A DNA stretch of 45,236 nucleotides from Thermoplasmata archaeon (GTDB taxonomy: Archaea > Thermoplasmatota > Thermoplasmata > Thermoplasmatales > GCA-001856825). The stretch is from positions 2,488-47,723 of the forward strand of contig JAGDXO010000004.1 of the NCBI GenBank assembly GCA_023256615.1, given 5' to 3'. A model generated the notes under the pieces. The model was not told where the DNA came from and searched no databases. It saw nothing but the letters and a program-made list of their open reading frames with translations. Both the position numbers and the translations under genes were made by a program. Every line of letters begins with the position of its first letter. Position 1 is the first letter of the stretch. Shown here piece after piece: positions 8,334 through 16,552 of this stretch.

Positions 8334-9908
8334 TTATTTTTCCTTTGTTAAGAAACTTCTTTTAGTTTCCTTTCTAACCTCTGCGGTAAGTCGCCCTAAT
8401 TCCTCCTTATTTCTGTTCACGAATTTGAAGAATGACTCTACTGATGGATTCACTTTTATTATCTTGTCGGAAATTTCCCAACTCATTCTCCTCAGATCAA
8501 AGTGAGCCTGAGGAGTTGATCTCAGCTCGACCAAGTAAATAATCTCTCTTAAATTTGCCGTGATTATTACCGGATATCTGTAACCGAATGGCACAACATA
8601 TTGGGCTTTAAATGGATTAATTGACACCAAATTTCTGAATAATTTTCTGGCCCTTTCCATTCCTGATCTGTAGATTCTGTTTAAATTTTCATCCATAGCT
8701 ATTGTTGGAGGTACATCGTATCCATACTCCGTTGTTAGCAATTTTCTTTGAATTGATAACAGTCTGTGTCTTTGAAGCTCTCTGAAAGCGCCGAAATTAA
8801 GCATTATTTCAAATGTATAATTTACATGCTCTAGGCTCCTATCTGGTTTTTGTCTCCTGTTGGTTCTCAATTCAGAAATTGAGCTTAAAATATCCCTTCT
8901 CTCTTCACTTGATAACTCGTCCATTTTCCTTTTAATTGATGGGAAATGTCCATCTACCCTTTCAAAATAATAAGACGCGAGTATTGAGGAAGATACTTTA
9001 TCATCGTCGAGATAATTAAGAAGACGGACATTTTCGCCCTCTTCTTTTTCAAATTCAAATTTGCGAGGAATAAATTTTTTAATTTTTTCAAGATAACGGA
9101 TATTTGAAATCCCGTGCGTCGATTCTACGGAGTCAATTAGTTTTGGAAAAACCTGTCTCAATTCATTATAAAGTTCATTGTACAACCACAAGGCTTCCTC
9201 TGAATCTGTCGACTTTAGCCTCTCCAGTAAATGTGCGAACGCCCTCGCATTTCCGCTAATACCTACGTTCGTTAGAGTTGAGGAGGGAAGGAGAAATCTT
9301 GCTTCATCAAGTGCTCGGCTCCTTATTGAATTTTCATAAGATTTTAAAAGAATCTTATCTGTTTCGTTGTCTTTTCCAAGTTCAATTTTCTTCCCATCGG
9401 GATTTTTAAATTCTGCATTTTCTATAGGATATAATTCTTTTAATTTGATAATAAGTTCATCCTTCATCCTGACATAGTCATCAAATGTTTCATCACAGTA
9501 TTGAATGTAATCAGAAGTTAAATTCAAGGGCATTCCTATTCTTTCCGGATCTGCATACAGGTATTTTCCATTTATTTTTTCATTATAAGATACGTATCTG
9601 GAACTCTTTTCTAGGTATGATAATCCAATCCTTCCTTCCTCAATTATTTTTGATATAATGTTGCTCACGTTCTGAATTCCTACCTGTGCTGTTACTAATT
9701 CTGAAATAGATTCGTCTCCATACTCCAGAAAAATTAACTCATAAAACCTTTCACCTTTATTCTCATCCTTTGAGAACTCCTTCTCCCAGAGCTTTCTTAA
9801 ATCCAGCTCTCCCGCCCTGCTGTATCTGGACATTAGGGCCCCTCTGTCTATCATTTTTGGGAGATTTATGACAAACACATCCCTGTCTTTATTGGAGAAA
9901 TAATCCAT
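8334..9908 (-). CDS. tandem ThyX-like protein (two flavin-dependent thymidylate synthase domains)
   Basis: 524 residues, about twice the usual ThyX length. Domain 1 (about 10-290) has an ELVTAQVGIQNVSN element, then GRIGLSYLEKSSRY ending at Tyr105: the S-x-x-E-x-S-x-R-Y half of the ThyX signature with the RHR half lost. ARFLLPSS and SGNARAFAHLLERL follow. Domain 2 (about 360-510) has RELQRHRLLSI around residues 380-382, the RHR half, but its later positions read QRKLLTTEYGY instead of E-x-S-x-R-Y; QYVVPF and ANLREIIYLVELR match the dUMP-site region. ThyX makes dTMP from dUMP with methylenetetrahydrofolate, FAD and NADPH as a homotetramer whose active sites span subunits. This protein may be a pseudo-dimeric version or a divergent paralogue with another role. 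A single family hit would miss the split signature. Confidence 0.85.
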   Translation of the reverse strand: MDYFSNKDRDVFVINLPKMIDRGALMSRYSRAGELDLRKLWEKEFSKDENKGERFYELIFLEYGDESISELVTAQVGIQNVSNIISKIIEEGRIGLSYLEKSSRYVSYNEKINGKYLYADPERIGMPLNLTSDYIQYCDETFDDYVRMKDELIIKLKELYPIENAEFKNPDGKKIELGKDNETDKILLKSYENSIRSRALDEARFLLPSSTLTNVGISGNARAFAHLLERLKSTDSEEALWLYNELYNELRQVFPKLIDSVESTHGISNIRYLEKIKKFIPRKFEFEKEEGENVRLLNYLDDDKVSSSILASYYFERVDGHFPSIKRKMDELSSEERRDILSSISELRTNRRQKPDRSLEHVNYTFEIMLNFGAFRELQRHRLLSIQRKLLTTEYGYDVPPTIAMDENLNRIYRSGMERARKLFRNLVSINPFKAQYVVPFGYRYPVIITANLREIIYLVELRSTPQAHFDLRRMSWEISDKIIKVNPSVESFFKFVNRNKEELGRLTAEVRKETKRSFLTKEK

Positions 9909-10007
9909 AGCATCATAATTTCAGTTGGAATTTATTCTTTTCCATAAACTATCTTTTTACATCCAATTTTTTCATAAAATCTTTTATCATTTACTTGCTT
10001 TACTATT

Positions 10008-11972
10008 ATGCGTTTTAATATTCCACAGGATCAGATAGAACTCCTTAAAGAAAGGGTTCTTACTTCGAGGAAAATAGGGTCAGACGAAAATCTCGTTTTA
10101 CACGGTGGCGGAAATACAAGTGTAAAAATCAGCATCTTTGATCATACTGGGAAGGAGGTATACGCACTTTTTGTTAAAGGATCTGGATCTGACTTATCAT
10201 CTATAAATGAGGATGGTTTTACTGCACTGAGAATGAGTGAGCTTCTGGAAGCAAAGAAAATAAAGGATATGAGTGATATTGATATGGTTTCATATCTCAG
10301 GAAATGCATGCTTGACCCTGATCAGGCTTCTCCTTCTGTAGAAACATTCTTGCATGCCTTTATACCTTTCAGATACGTTGACCATAGCCATGCGGATTTC
10401 ATCCTCTCAATTACAAATACTGACCTAGATGATAGAAAGATTTCAGACATTTTTAATGGAAGAGTTTTAATTCTTCCATATACCCCTCCTGGATTCGACC
10501 TCGCAAAAGCTTTTGGAAAACTTATAGAGGAATATAATCTGGAAGATTATGATGGAGCTATACTGAGAAACCATGGTCTCATTACCTGGGGGAATACAGC
10601 AGAGGAAAGTTATAGAAAACATATTGGATTGACTTCAATCGCAGAAAAATACGTTAGGCAAAAATGGAATGGCATACCAGAAGGAAAAGAATTATCTAAT
10701 TCAAAGGAAATTATGATTTCATTACTTCCAAAAATAAGAGGTATTTTAAGCAAGAATAAAAAGAAAATATTGAATTGGGATAAAAGCCCCGAGATAATCG
10801 GATATTCTATGCTGGATATGGCAAAGGAGATGTCAACGCTTGGCCCTGCTACACCCGATATGTTAATAAGGACTAAAATGGATTATTTATTCGTAGAGGA
10901 TATAAATGATTTGGAGGGACAAATAAATGAATATGTATCAAGATACGAGGAGGAATTTAAAAGCTATATTGGTTCATCATATCCTATGCACGATCCATAT
11001 CCCTCTGTGATATTGATAAGTGGGATAGGCTTGATCACAGCTGCTTCCTCCAAGAAGGAGGCGCTCATCATAAGGGATTTGGCGCTTCATACTTTCAGGG
11101 TAACGCATTCTGCGAGTTTTATAGCAAAGAATAAATTCATTGGAAGAAAAGATGCATTCCTTATGGAATATTGGTCATTAGAGGAGGCTAAGCTGAAAAA
11201 GAAGAAGGAACTGCCTCTCCAGGGATATATAGGTTTGGTAACGGGGGCTGCGAGCGGAATAGGTAAGGCAACATTCTTAAGATTCCTGGAAGAAGGTATA
11301 ACGGCAATAGGCGGTGACATAAACGAGAAGATTCTGGAATTCAATGAAAAATTTAAATACACGGGGTTAGGCATTAAAATGAATATTTCAGATGAGAGTT
11401 CCGTTAAGGAAGCAGTTGAATCAATTATACTTAATTATGGTGGAATAGATGTTGTTTTTAATAATGCGGGATATCTTCATCCTTCTAACCTGGAAGAGGT
11501 AGAACTATCTGATATGCTGAAGCATATTAATGTAAATGCGATAGGGACCTTCTTAGTTACCAGAGAAACGTTCAAGGTTATGAAGAAACAGAAGATGGGT
11601 GGAAATTACATTTTTAACATAACAAAAAATCTTACGAATCCTGGAGCTGGAATGGCATCATATGGTTCAACAAAGGCCTTTGCGGCACAATTATCAAGAT
11701 ATGTGACTATTGAAGGCGGAAAATACGGTATAAGAAGCAATATTGTTAATCCAGATAAGATATTCAGAGATTCGGCAATATGGGAAAATGGAGTCCTTGA
11801 GAACAGGGCGAGATCAAAAGGGATTTCGGTGGAAGAATACAAGAAGGGAAATCTGCTGCATATCGAAGTTCTGCCTGAACATGTTGCAAATGTTGTTGTT
11901 GAACTAATAAAGGATAATATATTTGGAGCGACAACAGGGGCAATGATACCTATTGATGGAGGAATTCAATGA
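10008..11972 (+). CDS. bifunctional class II aldolase / short-chain dehydrogenase (RhaD-like fusion)
   Basis: 654 residues with two domains. Residues 1 to about 380 form a class II aldolase/adducin domain with GGGNTS, metal-binding DHSHAD and NHGLITWG. Residues about 400-654 form a short-chain dehydrogenase with nucleotide motif TGAASGIG, NNAG and the catalytic Y-x-x-x-K in SYGSTK. The usual catalytic Ser 13 residues before the Tyr is a Thr here (NITKN). In the family the aldolase half splits a sugar 1-phosphate such as rhamnulose 1-phosphate into dihydroxyacetone phosphate and lactaldehyde, and the SDR half oxidises or reduces the aldehyde product. No rhamnose isomerase or kinase is nearby, so the sugar is uncertain. 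Its TGA abuts the stop of the convergent next gene in the palindrome TGATCA. Confidence 0.88.
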   Translation: MRFNIPQDQIELLKERVLTSRKIGSDENLVLHGGGNTSVKISIFDHTGKEVYALFVKGSGSDLSSINEDGFTALRMSELLEAKKIKDMSDIDMVSYLRKCMLDPDQASPSVETFLHAFIPFRYVDHSHADFILSITNTDLDDRKISDIFNGRVLILPYTPPGFDLAKAFGKLIEEYNLEDYDGAILRNHGLITWGNTAEESYRKHIGLTSIAEKYVRQKWNGIPEGKELSNSKEIMISLLPKIRGILSKNKKKILNWDKSPEIIGYSMLDMAKEMSTLGPATPDMLIRTKMDYLFVEDINDLEGQINEYVSRYEEEFKSYIGSSYPMHDPYPSVILISGIGLITAASSKKEALIIRDLALHTFRVTHSASFIAKNKFIGRKDAFLMEYWSLEEAKLKKKKELPLQGYIGLVTGAASGIGKATFLRFLEEGITAIGGDINEKILEFNEKFKYTGLGIKMNISDESSVKEAVESIILNYGGIDVVFNNAGYLHPSNLEEVELSDMLKHINVNAIGTFLVTRETFKVMKKQKMGGNYIFNITKNLTNPGAGMASYGSTKAFAAQLSRYVTIEGGKYGIRSNIVNPDKIFRDSAIWENGVLENRARSKGISVEEYKKGNLLHIEVLPEHVANVVVELIKDNIFGATTGAMIPIDGGIQ

Positions 11973-12923
11973 TCAGAGGATATAATCAATTTTATTCAAG
12001 ATTAAATCAACTTTATTCCTATTAATTTCATTGAAATTCTTTATTCTTTTGAGTAGGAAATTCAAATCATCTTCATCTATCCACCAGTTTAGCAGTACTT
12101 CTTTTCCATCATAATTTTGATAAAATTGAATCGGAAATGCAGCAAATGGTTCCCTGGATAATGATGATACAGAGAATGAACTAATATTTCTTATATCTTC
12201 GTATATCTTTATATCCCCGTCTCTTAACAATTTAGATTCCCTTATTATACCCCCATGACCTGTGAGACCTTCTGAAAATCTTATCACCCTTTCTGATTCT
12301 GTGTTGTTTTCTCCTAGGATAAAGAACATGATGTGGGGAAATGAATAATGCGGGAATAAATGGATACTGTCAGATGAATCCATTTCCTTTACTATAACAT
12401 GCAGCACACGTCTTGGATAATCATATCCCATAAGATAGGAAATATCATCCATATGGTTTCCAAGATACTCTATTCTCCAATAATTCTCTCCTTCCGCCTT
12501 GAGTCTATTAAGACCCTTAATTAGCATGTCTGAAACCGTACCTATTGCTTCATCTATAAATCTGTATCTTACATATTCCCTTCCATTCTTCCATAAAGTG
12601 AATGGATCCTTCATCACTCCTGGAATCAAGGATATATCTCTTCCCCTTACCTCTCCTTCTGTCGGTTTTTCTAAAGTATTTTTAAGATTTATAAATGAAA
12701 CGTCTCCAATCTCATTAATATCGATTCCATTTCTTTTCGCCTCTGTCTTTATTTCATTATAATTTTCATCGTGTTTGGATATTTTTGCATATTTTATTCC
12801 CTTTTCATAATCGGAATACAGCCTAAATGTGCCCTTCCTTGAAAAATCTATGGGATACAGACCAGAAGGGTCCCTAGATATAACAAGATCCCGTTCCCAT
12901 ATGGAAATTGGATTCAGTTTCAT
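11973..12923 (-). CDS. conserved-looking hypothetical protein, 316 aa
   Basis: Not recognised. Soluble, no signal peptide or membrane segment, evenly charged, with codon use like its neighbours. A His- and aromatic-rich stretch around residues 155-205 (LGNHMDDISYLMGYDYP, LFPHYSFPHIMFF) and a glycine-rich GLTGHGGI near residue 221 are the most distinctive elements and could form a metal or ligand site. The C-terminal part (LLNWWIDEDDLNFLLKRIKN) is helical. It is flanked by a convergent aldolase-SDR fusion and a divergent peroxiredoxin, so it is probably monocistronic. The ATG at 12923 is the first Met and no upstream extension is required. No function is proposed. Confidence 0.75.
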   Translation of the reverse strand: MKLNPISIWERDLVISRDPSGLYPIDFSRKGTFRLYSDYEKGIKYAKISKHDENYNEIKTEAKRNGIDINEIGDVSFINLKNTLEKPTEGEVRGRDISLIPGVMKDPFTLWKNGREYVRYRFIDEAIGTVSDMLIKGLNRLKAEGENYWRIEYLGNHMDDISYLMGYDYPRRVLHVIVKEMDSSDSIHLFPHYSFPHIMFFILGENNTESERVIRFSEGLTGHGGIIRESKLLRDGDIKIYEDIRNISSFSVSSLSREPFAAFPIQFYQNYDGKEVLLNWWIDEDDLNFLLKRIKNFNEINRNKVDLILNKIDYIL

Positions 12924-13014
12924 ACCTTCTTTAATAAATAACCATAACTATTATAACAATTTTTTCCTCTATCTAGGTGAGAAAAGATTTTTTAATTGAT
13001 ATAAATTAACGATT

Positions 13015-13470
13015 ATGGAAAATTCATTAAGGATTGGAGATTTAGCCCCTGACTTTGAGGCAATAGACCAAAATGGGAGAGAATTGAAGATTTCAGAGAG
13101 GAAAGGAAAGGTTGTGGTCCTTTATTTTTACCCTAAAGATTTCACACCTGGATGTACCGCTGAAGCCTGCAATTTCAGGGACAATTTTGACGAATTTACT
13201 AAAAGGGGAATAGATGTCATAGGTATAAGCGTAGACTCGGAAGGAACTCATAAAAAGTTTGCCGACAAACTTGGCATCCCTTTCATACTGCTATCCGATA
13301 AGGGTAAAGAGATTTCAAAAAAGTACAATGTTTTGGGGCTTACAAGTGCAAAAAGGGTGACTTTCATTATTGATAAAGAGGGAAGGATAGCGTATATATT
13401 TGAAAAAGTTTCACCCAAGGAACATGCCAAGGAAGTTATAAATAAAATAGATGAATTGAAAATTAATTAA
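13015..13470 (+). CDS. bcp: thiol peroxidase of the Bcp/PrxQ type
   Basis: 151-residue AhpC/TSA-family peroxiredoxin reducing hydrogen peroxide and organic hydroperoxides in the cytoplasm. The motif FTPGCTAEACNFRD carries peroxidatic Cys47 and resolving Cys52 five residues later, the arrangement of atypical 2-Cys PrxQ enzymes with an intramolecular disulfide. The C-terminal RVTFIIDKEGRI strand is typical. The length is right for the family. TTGATATAAATT about 20-25 nt before the ATG is a likely TATA box. The last 4 nt overlap the 3' end of the convergent membrane-protein gene. The electron donor (thioredoxin or glutaredoxin-like) is not in the window. Confidence 0.95.
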   Translation: MENSLRIGDLAPDFEAIDQNGRELKISERKGKVVVLYFYPKDFTPGCTAEACNFRDNFDEFTKRGIDVIGISVDSEGTHKKFADKLGIPFILLSDKGKEISKKYNVLGLTSAKRVTFIIDKEGRIAYIFEKVSPKEHAKEVINKIDELKIN

Positions 13471-14264
13471 TTCCCTTTATTTTCATTCTCTTTTGTTTCC
13501 GTTTCCAATTTTGTCTCATCCTTTATCTCATTATTTTTAGGGGCTCTTTTCCTCGCATTGCTTATCATCCTTGCAAAGTATGCAAATATGAGGAAGAATA
13601 TGTATGTGATGATGAGGTAAGTTATCAAAAGAGTTTTTCCAAATTCCAAGATAATTACATAGAGCGGAACAAGTACTGGGCCCAAGAATTCAACAGAATG
13701 TTTTATGGAGATATTGCTTGATATGTTTGTTGTATAAAATGTAAAATTCAAAACATATGCATTATTCGATAAATGACCCAGATTCTCAGATGCGTAATAG
13801 TATGAGCCATTCTTAATCATTGTCACAGTATAATTTGAAAAAATACCACCTGTGAATAAACTGATCAGCGAAATGTTTGCATTGCTTGATATATTATTTG
13901 CTGGAATTGAAAAATATACGAGATAATCATTATTAATATTGGCATAATTAAAATGGATATCATAGGATAAGCCATTAATCTGATAAATAACATCAGAATG
14001 CGATGGGGCATTTATAAGTGTATAAGAAATACCGCTGACAGCAATAAAAAATGCAATTACAATGGCAAGAAATCCGTAAAAAGACCTATCTGTATATCTC
14101 CACGTCTTCGTATAATGAAAAATTATAACAAGAATTACGGGTATTAGGAGGTATAGGAAATATATGTAGAATGAACCGAATAAAAGAATAGATGATATGA
14201 TAACTCCTATTAACAGCCCTTTAGTCCCATTTTTTAGTCTCTTTCCAGTTAATCCTTCCCACAT
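13467..14264 (-). CDS. membrane protein with an extracytoplasmic domain and charged tail, 265 aa
   Basis: Function unknown. Hydrophobic segments: about residues 17-50 (two close helices), 63-88, and 193-228 (one long or two helices). Between about 90 and 190 lies a polar domain rich in Asn, Ser and Tyr (NYANINNDYLVYF, NNISSNANISL), with many N-x-S/T sequons, so it probably faces outward and may be N-glycosylated. The C-terminal 30 residues are extremely charged (KNNEIKDETKLETETKENEN) and should be cytoplasmic. It is divergent from truD with a 52-nt intergenic region and overlaps the end of bcp by 4 nt. Similar Asn-rich membrane proteins are frequent in Thermoplasmatales. No enzymatic motif is seen. 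Confidence 0.75.
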   Translation of the reverse strand: MWEGLTGKRLKNGTKGLLIGVIISSILLFGSFYIYFLYLLIPVILVIIFHYTKTWRYTDRSFYGFLAIVIAFFIAVSGISYTLINAPSHSDVIYQINGLSYDIHFNYANINNDYLVYFSIPANNISSNANISLISLFTGGIFSNYTVTMIKNGSYYYASENLGHLSNNAYVLNFTFYTTNISSNISIKHSVEFLGPVLVPLYVIILEFGKTLLITYLIITYIFFLIFAYFARMISNARKRAPKNNEIKDETKLETETKENENKGN

Positions 14265-14316
14265 TCGAGATGATAATCAAAAAAGGTTAATTAATATACC
14301 GCATATCCGAAATAGC

Positions 14317-15522
14317 ATGGCAAAATTTTCAGAGATAGGGATAAATAGCTATTATTATAATCTCGATTATTGCGGTGGAAAATTGAGATATACACCTGAA
14401 GATTTTTATGTTGAGGAAATTTTTGAGAATATAGTTGAGAAAGACGATGGTAATGTTCTTGTCCTAAAATTGAAAGTAAAAAATTGGGAGCATAACAGAT
14501 TGATTAGGTACATTGCGAGAAGTCTTGGGGTTTCACCTAAGCAAGTTTTTTTTGCAGGAACTAAAGATAAGAGGGCCCTTAAGGTACAATATCTCAGTAT
14601 TCCTGGTGCAAAATACAGAGATTTTCAGTTAGAAGATGTAGCCGTTCTGAAATATTTCTATCTTGACAAACCCCTTACAATGGGATCACATAGCGGGAAT
14701 TTCTTTAGAGTTATTGTAAAAAACACCCTTTCAGAAACATTTGCCAGAAATTGTAATGCTGTTTCAGCTGGCAGTGTTTTTCCAAATTTCTATGGACCTC
14801 AAAGATTTGGTTCTATGAGACCCGTAACTCATCTGGTTGGAAGAGCTATGGTAAGGAACGACTTCGAGGAGGCTGCGAGGATTTTCATAGGTTATCCGGG
14901 GGATGATAGATTCAAGGATGAGAGGGAGAAATATTATAATAATCCTGATCCCAGTTCCAACTACGAAAGTTTTCCTGACGCACTCGATCTTGAAAAGAAA
15001 GTTATGAAACATTTAATTGAGAATGAGGGAGATTTTGTAGGGGCAATTAAGGAGCTTCCTCAGAATCTAGTAGAGATGTTCATACACGCATATCAGGGCT
15101 ACCTTTTCAATCTTATTTTAAGCAAGAGGCTAGAATACAGCAAGAATATTGAGATAGGTGATGTTCTATTTTACAATGGTAGACTGATAAAGGCAACTGA
15201 AATTAATATCGAGAAAATGAGAAGAAATTTTATTTCAGAGAAAATCTCCCCCACAGGTCTGGTAATAGGTTATGAATCAGAATTTGCTGGTGGAATAATG
15301 GGGGAAATAGAGAGGGAAGTCATTTCAAATGAAGGCATCCATGAATTTGAGTTCAAACTTCCATTCGGCATGAAATCAAGGGGGGAAAGAAGGCCTATAT
15401 TCAGTTTTCCCTCAAATATGAAATGCTTAGAGAATTCAGTAGAATTTACTCTTAAACCCGGAGCCTATGGCACTTCACTACTCAGGGAAATAATGAGGTC
15501 GGAGGAGATGGGTGATTACTAA
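14317..15522 (+). CDS. truD: tRNA pseudouridine synthase D
   Basis: 401 residues. TruD converts U13 of tRNA to pseudouridine; archaeal and eukaryotic (Pus7) members may act on more sites. Motif I, FFAGTKDKRALKVQ, contains the catalytic Asp84. NFYGPQRFGS and HAYQGYLFN are further TruD family motifs, and the insertion domain typical of archaeal TruD accounts for the length. The open frame extends 40 codons further upstream, into the divergent membrane-protein gene, but I place the start at the ATG at 14317: the protein then begins just before the family core (GKLRYTPEDFYVEE), and TTAATATA near 14291-14298 sits about 25 nt upstream. It faces the CPBP protease gene tail to tail, 1 nt apart. Confidence 0.93.
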   Translation: MAKFSEIGINSYYYNLDYCGGKLRYTPEDFYVEEIFENIVEKDDGNVLVLKLKVKNWEHNRLIRYIARSLGVSPKQVFFAGTKDKRALKVQYLSIPGAKYRDFQLEDVAVLKYFYLDKPLTMGSHSGNFFRVIVKNTLSETFARNCNAVSAGSVFPNFYGPQRFGSMRPVTHLVGRAMVRNDFEEAARIFIGYPGDDRFKDEREKYYNNPDPSSNYESFPDALDLEKKVMKHLIENEGDFVGAIKELPQNLVEMFIHAYQGYLFNLILSKRLEYSKNIEIGDVLFYNGRLIKATEINIEKMRRNFISEKISPTGLVIGYESEFAGGIMGEIEREVISNEGIHEFEFKLPFGMKSRGERRPIFSFPSNMKCLENSVEFTLKPGAYGTSLLREIMRSEEMGDY

Positions 15523-15523
15523 A

Positions 15524-16552
15524 TCATCTTATCCTCTTGAAAATATTGCCGCATCTATTGCATCTGTAGATATCATCGTATATCAATGAGACGTCCAATG
15601 AACCACATCTGGGGCATACTGCTGTATTTACAGTCTTTGGAGCAGTACTTTCCCCTTTTTTGCCTCTTTTAACAAGTGATACTATATAGTATATCAGTAT
15701 CACTGCACCCGCCAGAATGAATATCAGGTCGACAAATATTGCTATTCCATTAGATATTCCATTGGCATAAGGATTACCCAATCCTTCAGGTAAAAATGCC
15801 GAGGTGGCATCTATAGAGAAATGCCACAGAACGTCTGCATATAACCCATATCTGAGATAAAGGAAGCCGAGAAACAAGCCACCCATGAATGCCTGTGGCA
15901 TTTTTGACCAGTCCCATGATGAAGTATGCGCAATTCCGAAAATCAGAGATGAAATTATTAGCACAGTTATCTCTGGTTTTCCAAGTTTATATCCTCCGCC
16001 CCATAACATCCTGTACCATTTCACTTCCTTGCCATTTTCTCTCCAATCAGGCTTCTTCATTTTGTAATATATGTAAAGAGGTATTCCTATATAGAGCACC
16101 CTCGTGATCAATTCCTCATAAAGACCTGCGTTGGTCAGTGATAGCATATTTAGGTAAAATGGAGTATTATTTGATATAGGAACTTTAACTGGCTTGCCTA
16201 TTGCATCTACGAATAAGAAATAAACCACCGATAGGAATAAATTTAGGGCATAAAATTCTGATATCCTGAACAGTGCTGAGTTCTCGAATTTTATAATTCC
16301 CGTGGAAATTGCAATAAGGAAAAATACAGAGAACACTATTATCAGGAATCCAAACCACATTGCAGTAAAATAACCTGGTAGATAGAATAATGGAACGGGA
16401 AGAGGTATTATTATAAAGACAGGAAATGGAACATGTAATAAATCACCAAAATATGGCCTGTATAGTAATATCATATAGACTATATCCAATGCAACGGTAA
16501 TAGTCCATAATATTGATAAAAATAGTACAAAATCCTTGTAACCCCTGTTCAT
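15524..16552 (-). CDS. CPBP-family intramembrane protease with C-terminal zinc ribbon
   Basis: 342 residues with about seven or eight membrane helices. The CPBP/Abi (Rce1-like) motifs are clear: YEELITRVLYIG (EExxxR), then FGIAHTSSW and WHFSIDA with the putative metal-binding histidines. After the last helix (about 280-302) a short linker leads to a cytosolic zinc ribbon, CPRCGSLDVS...YRCNRCGNIF (two CxxC pairs). Family members are glutamate-dependent or metal-dependent intramembrane endopeptidases, some processing prenylated proteins or immunity peptides; the substrate here is unknown. The ATG overlaps the stop of homoserine dehydrogenase (ATGA), so the two are cotranscribed and probably translationally coupled. 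The zinc ribbon suggests a regulatory or substrate-binding role. Confidence 0.86.
   Translation of the reverse strand: MNRGYKDFVLFLSILWTITVALDIVYMILLYRPYFGDLLHVPFPVFIIIPLPVPLFYLPGYFTAMWFGFLIIVFSVFFLIAISTGIIKFENSALFRISEFYALNLFLSVVYFLFVDAIGKPVKVPISNNTPFYLNMLSLTNAGLYEELITRVLYIGIPLYIYYKMKKPDWRENGKEVKWYRMLWGGGYKLGKPEITVLIISSLIFGIAHTSSWDWSKMPQAFMGGLFLGFLYLRYGLYADVLWHFSIDATSAFLPEGLGNPYANGISNGIAIFVDLIFILAGAVILIYYIVSLVKRGKKGESTAPKTVNTAVCPRCGSLDVSLIYDDIYRCNRCGNIFKRIR

Noticed and set aside
12991-13008. TTAATT/AATTAA inverted arms before bcp
   Set aside because: Only 6-bp arms of pure A/T around a TATA box; expected by chance in this base composition.
14197-14316. 40-residue N-terminal extension of TruD
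   Set aside because: It would run through the divergent membrane-protein start, and the family core plus TATA spacing point to the ATG at 14317.
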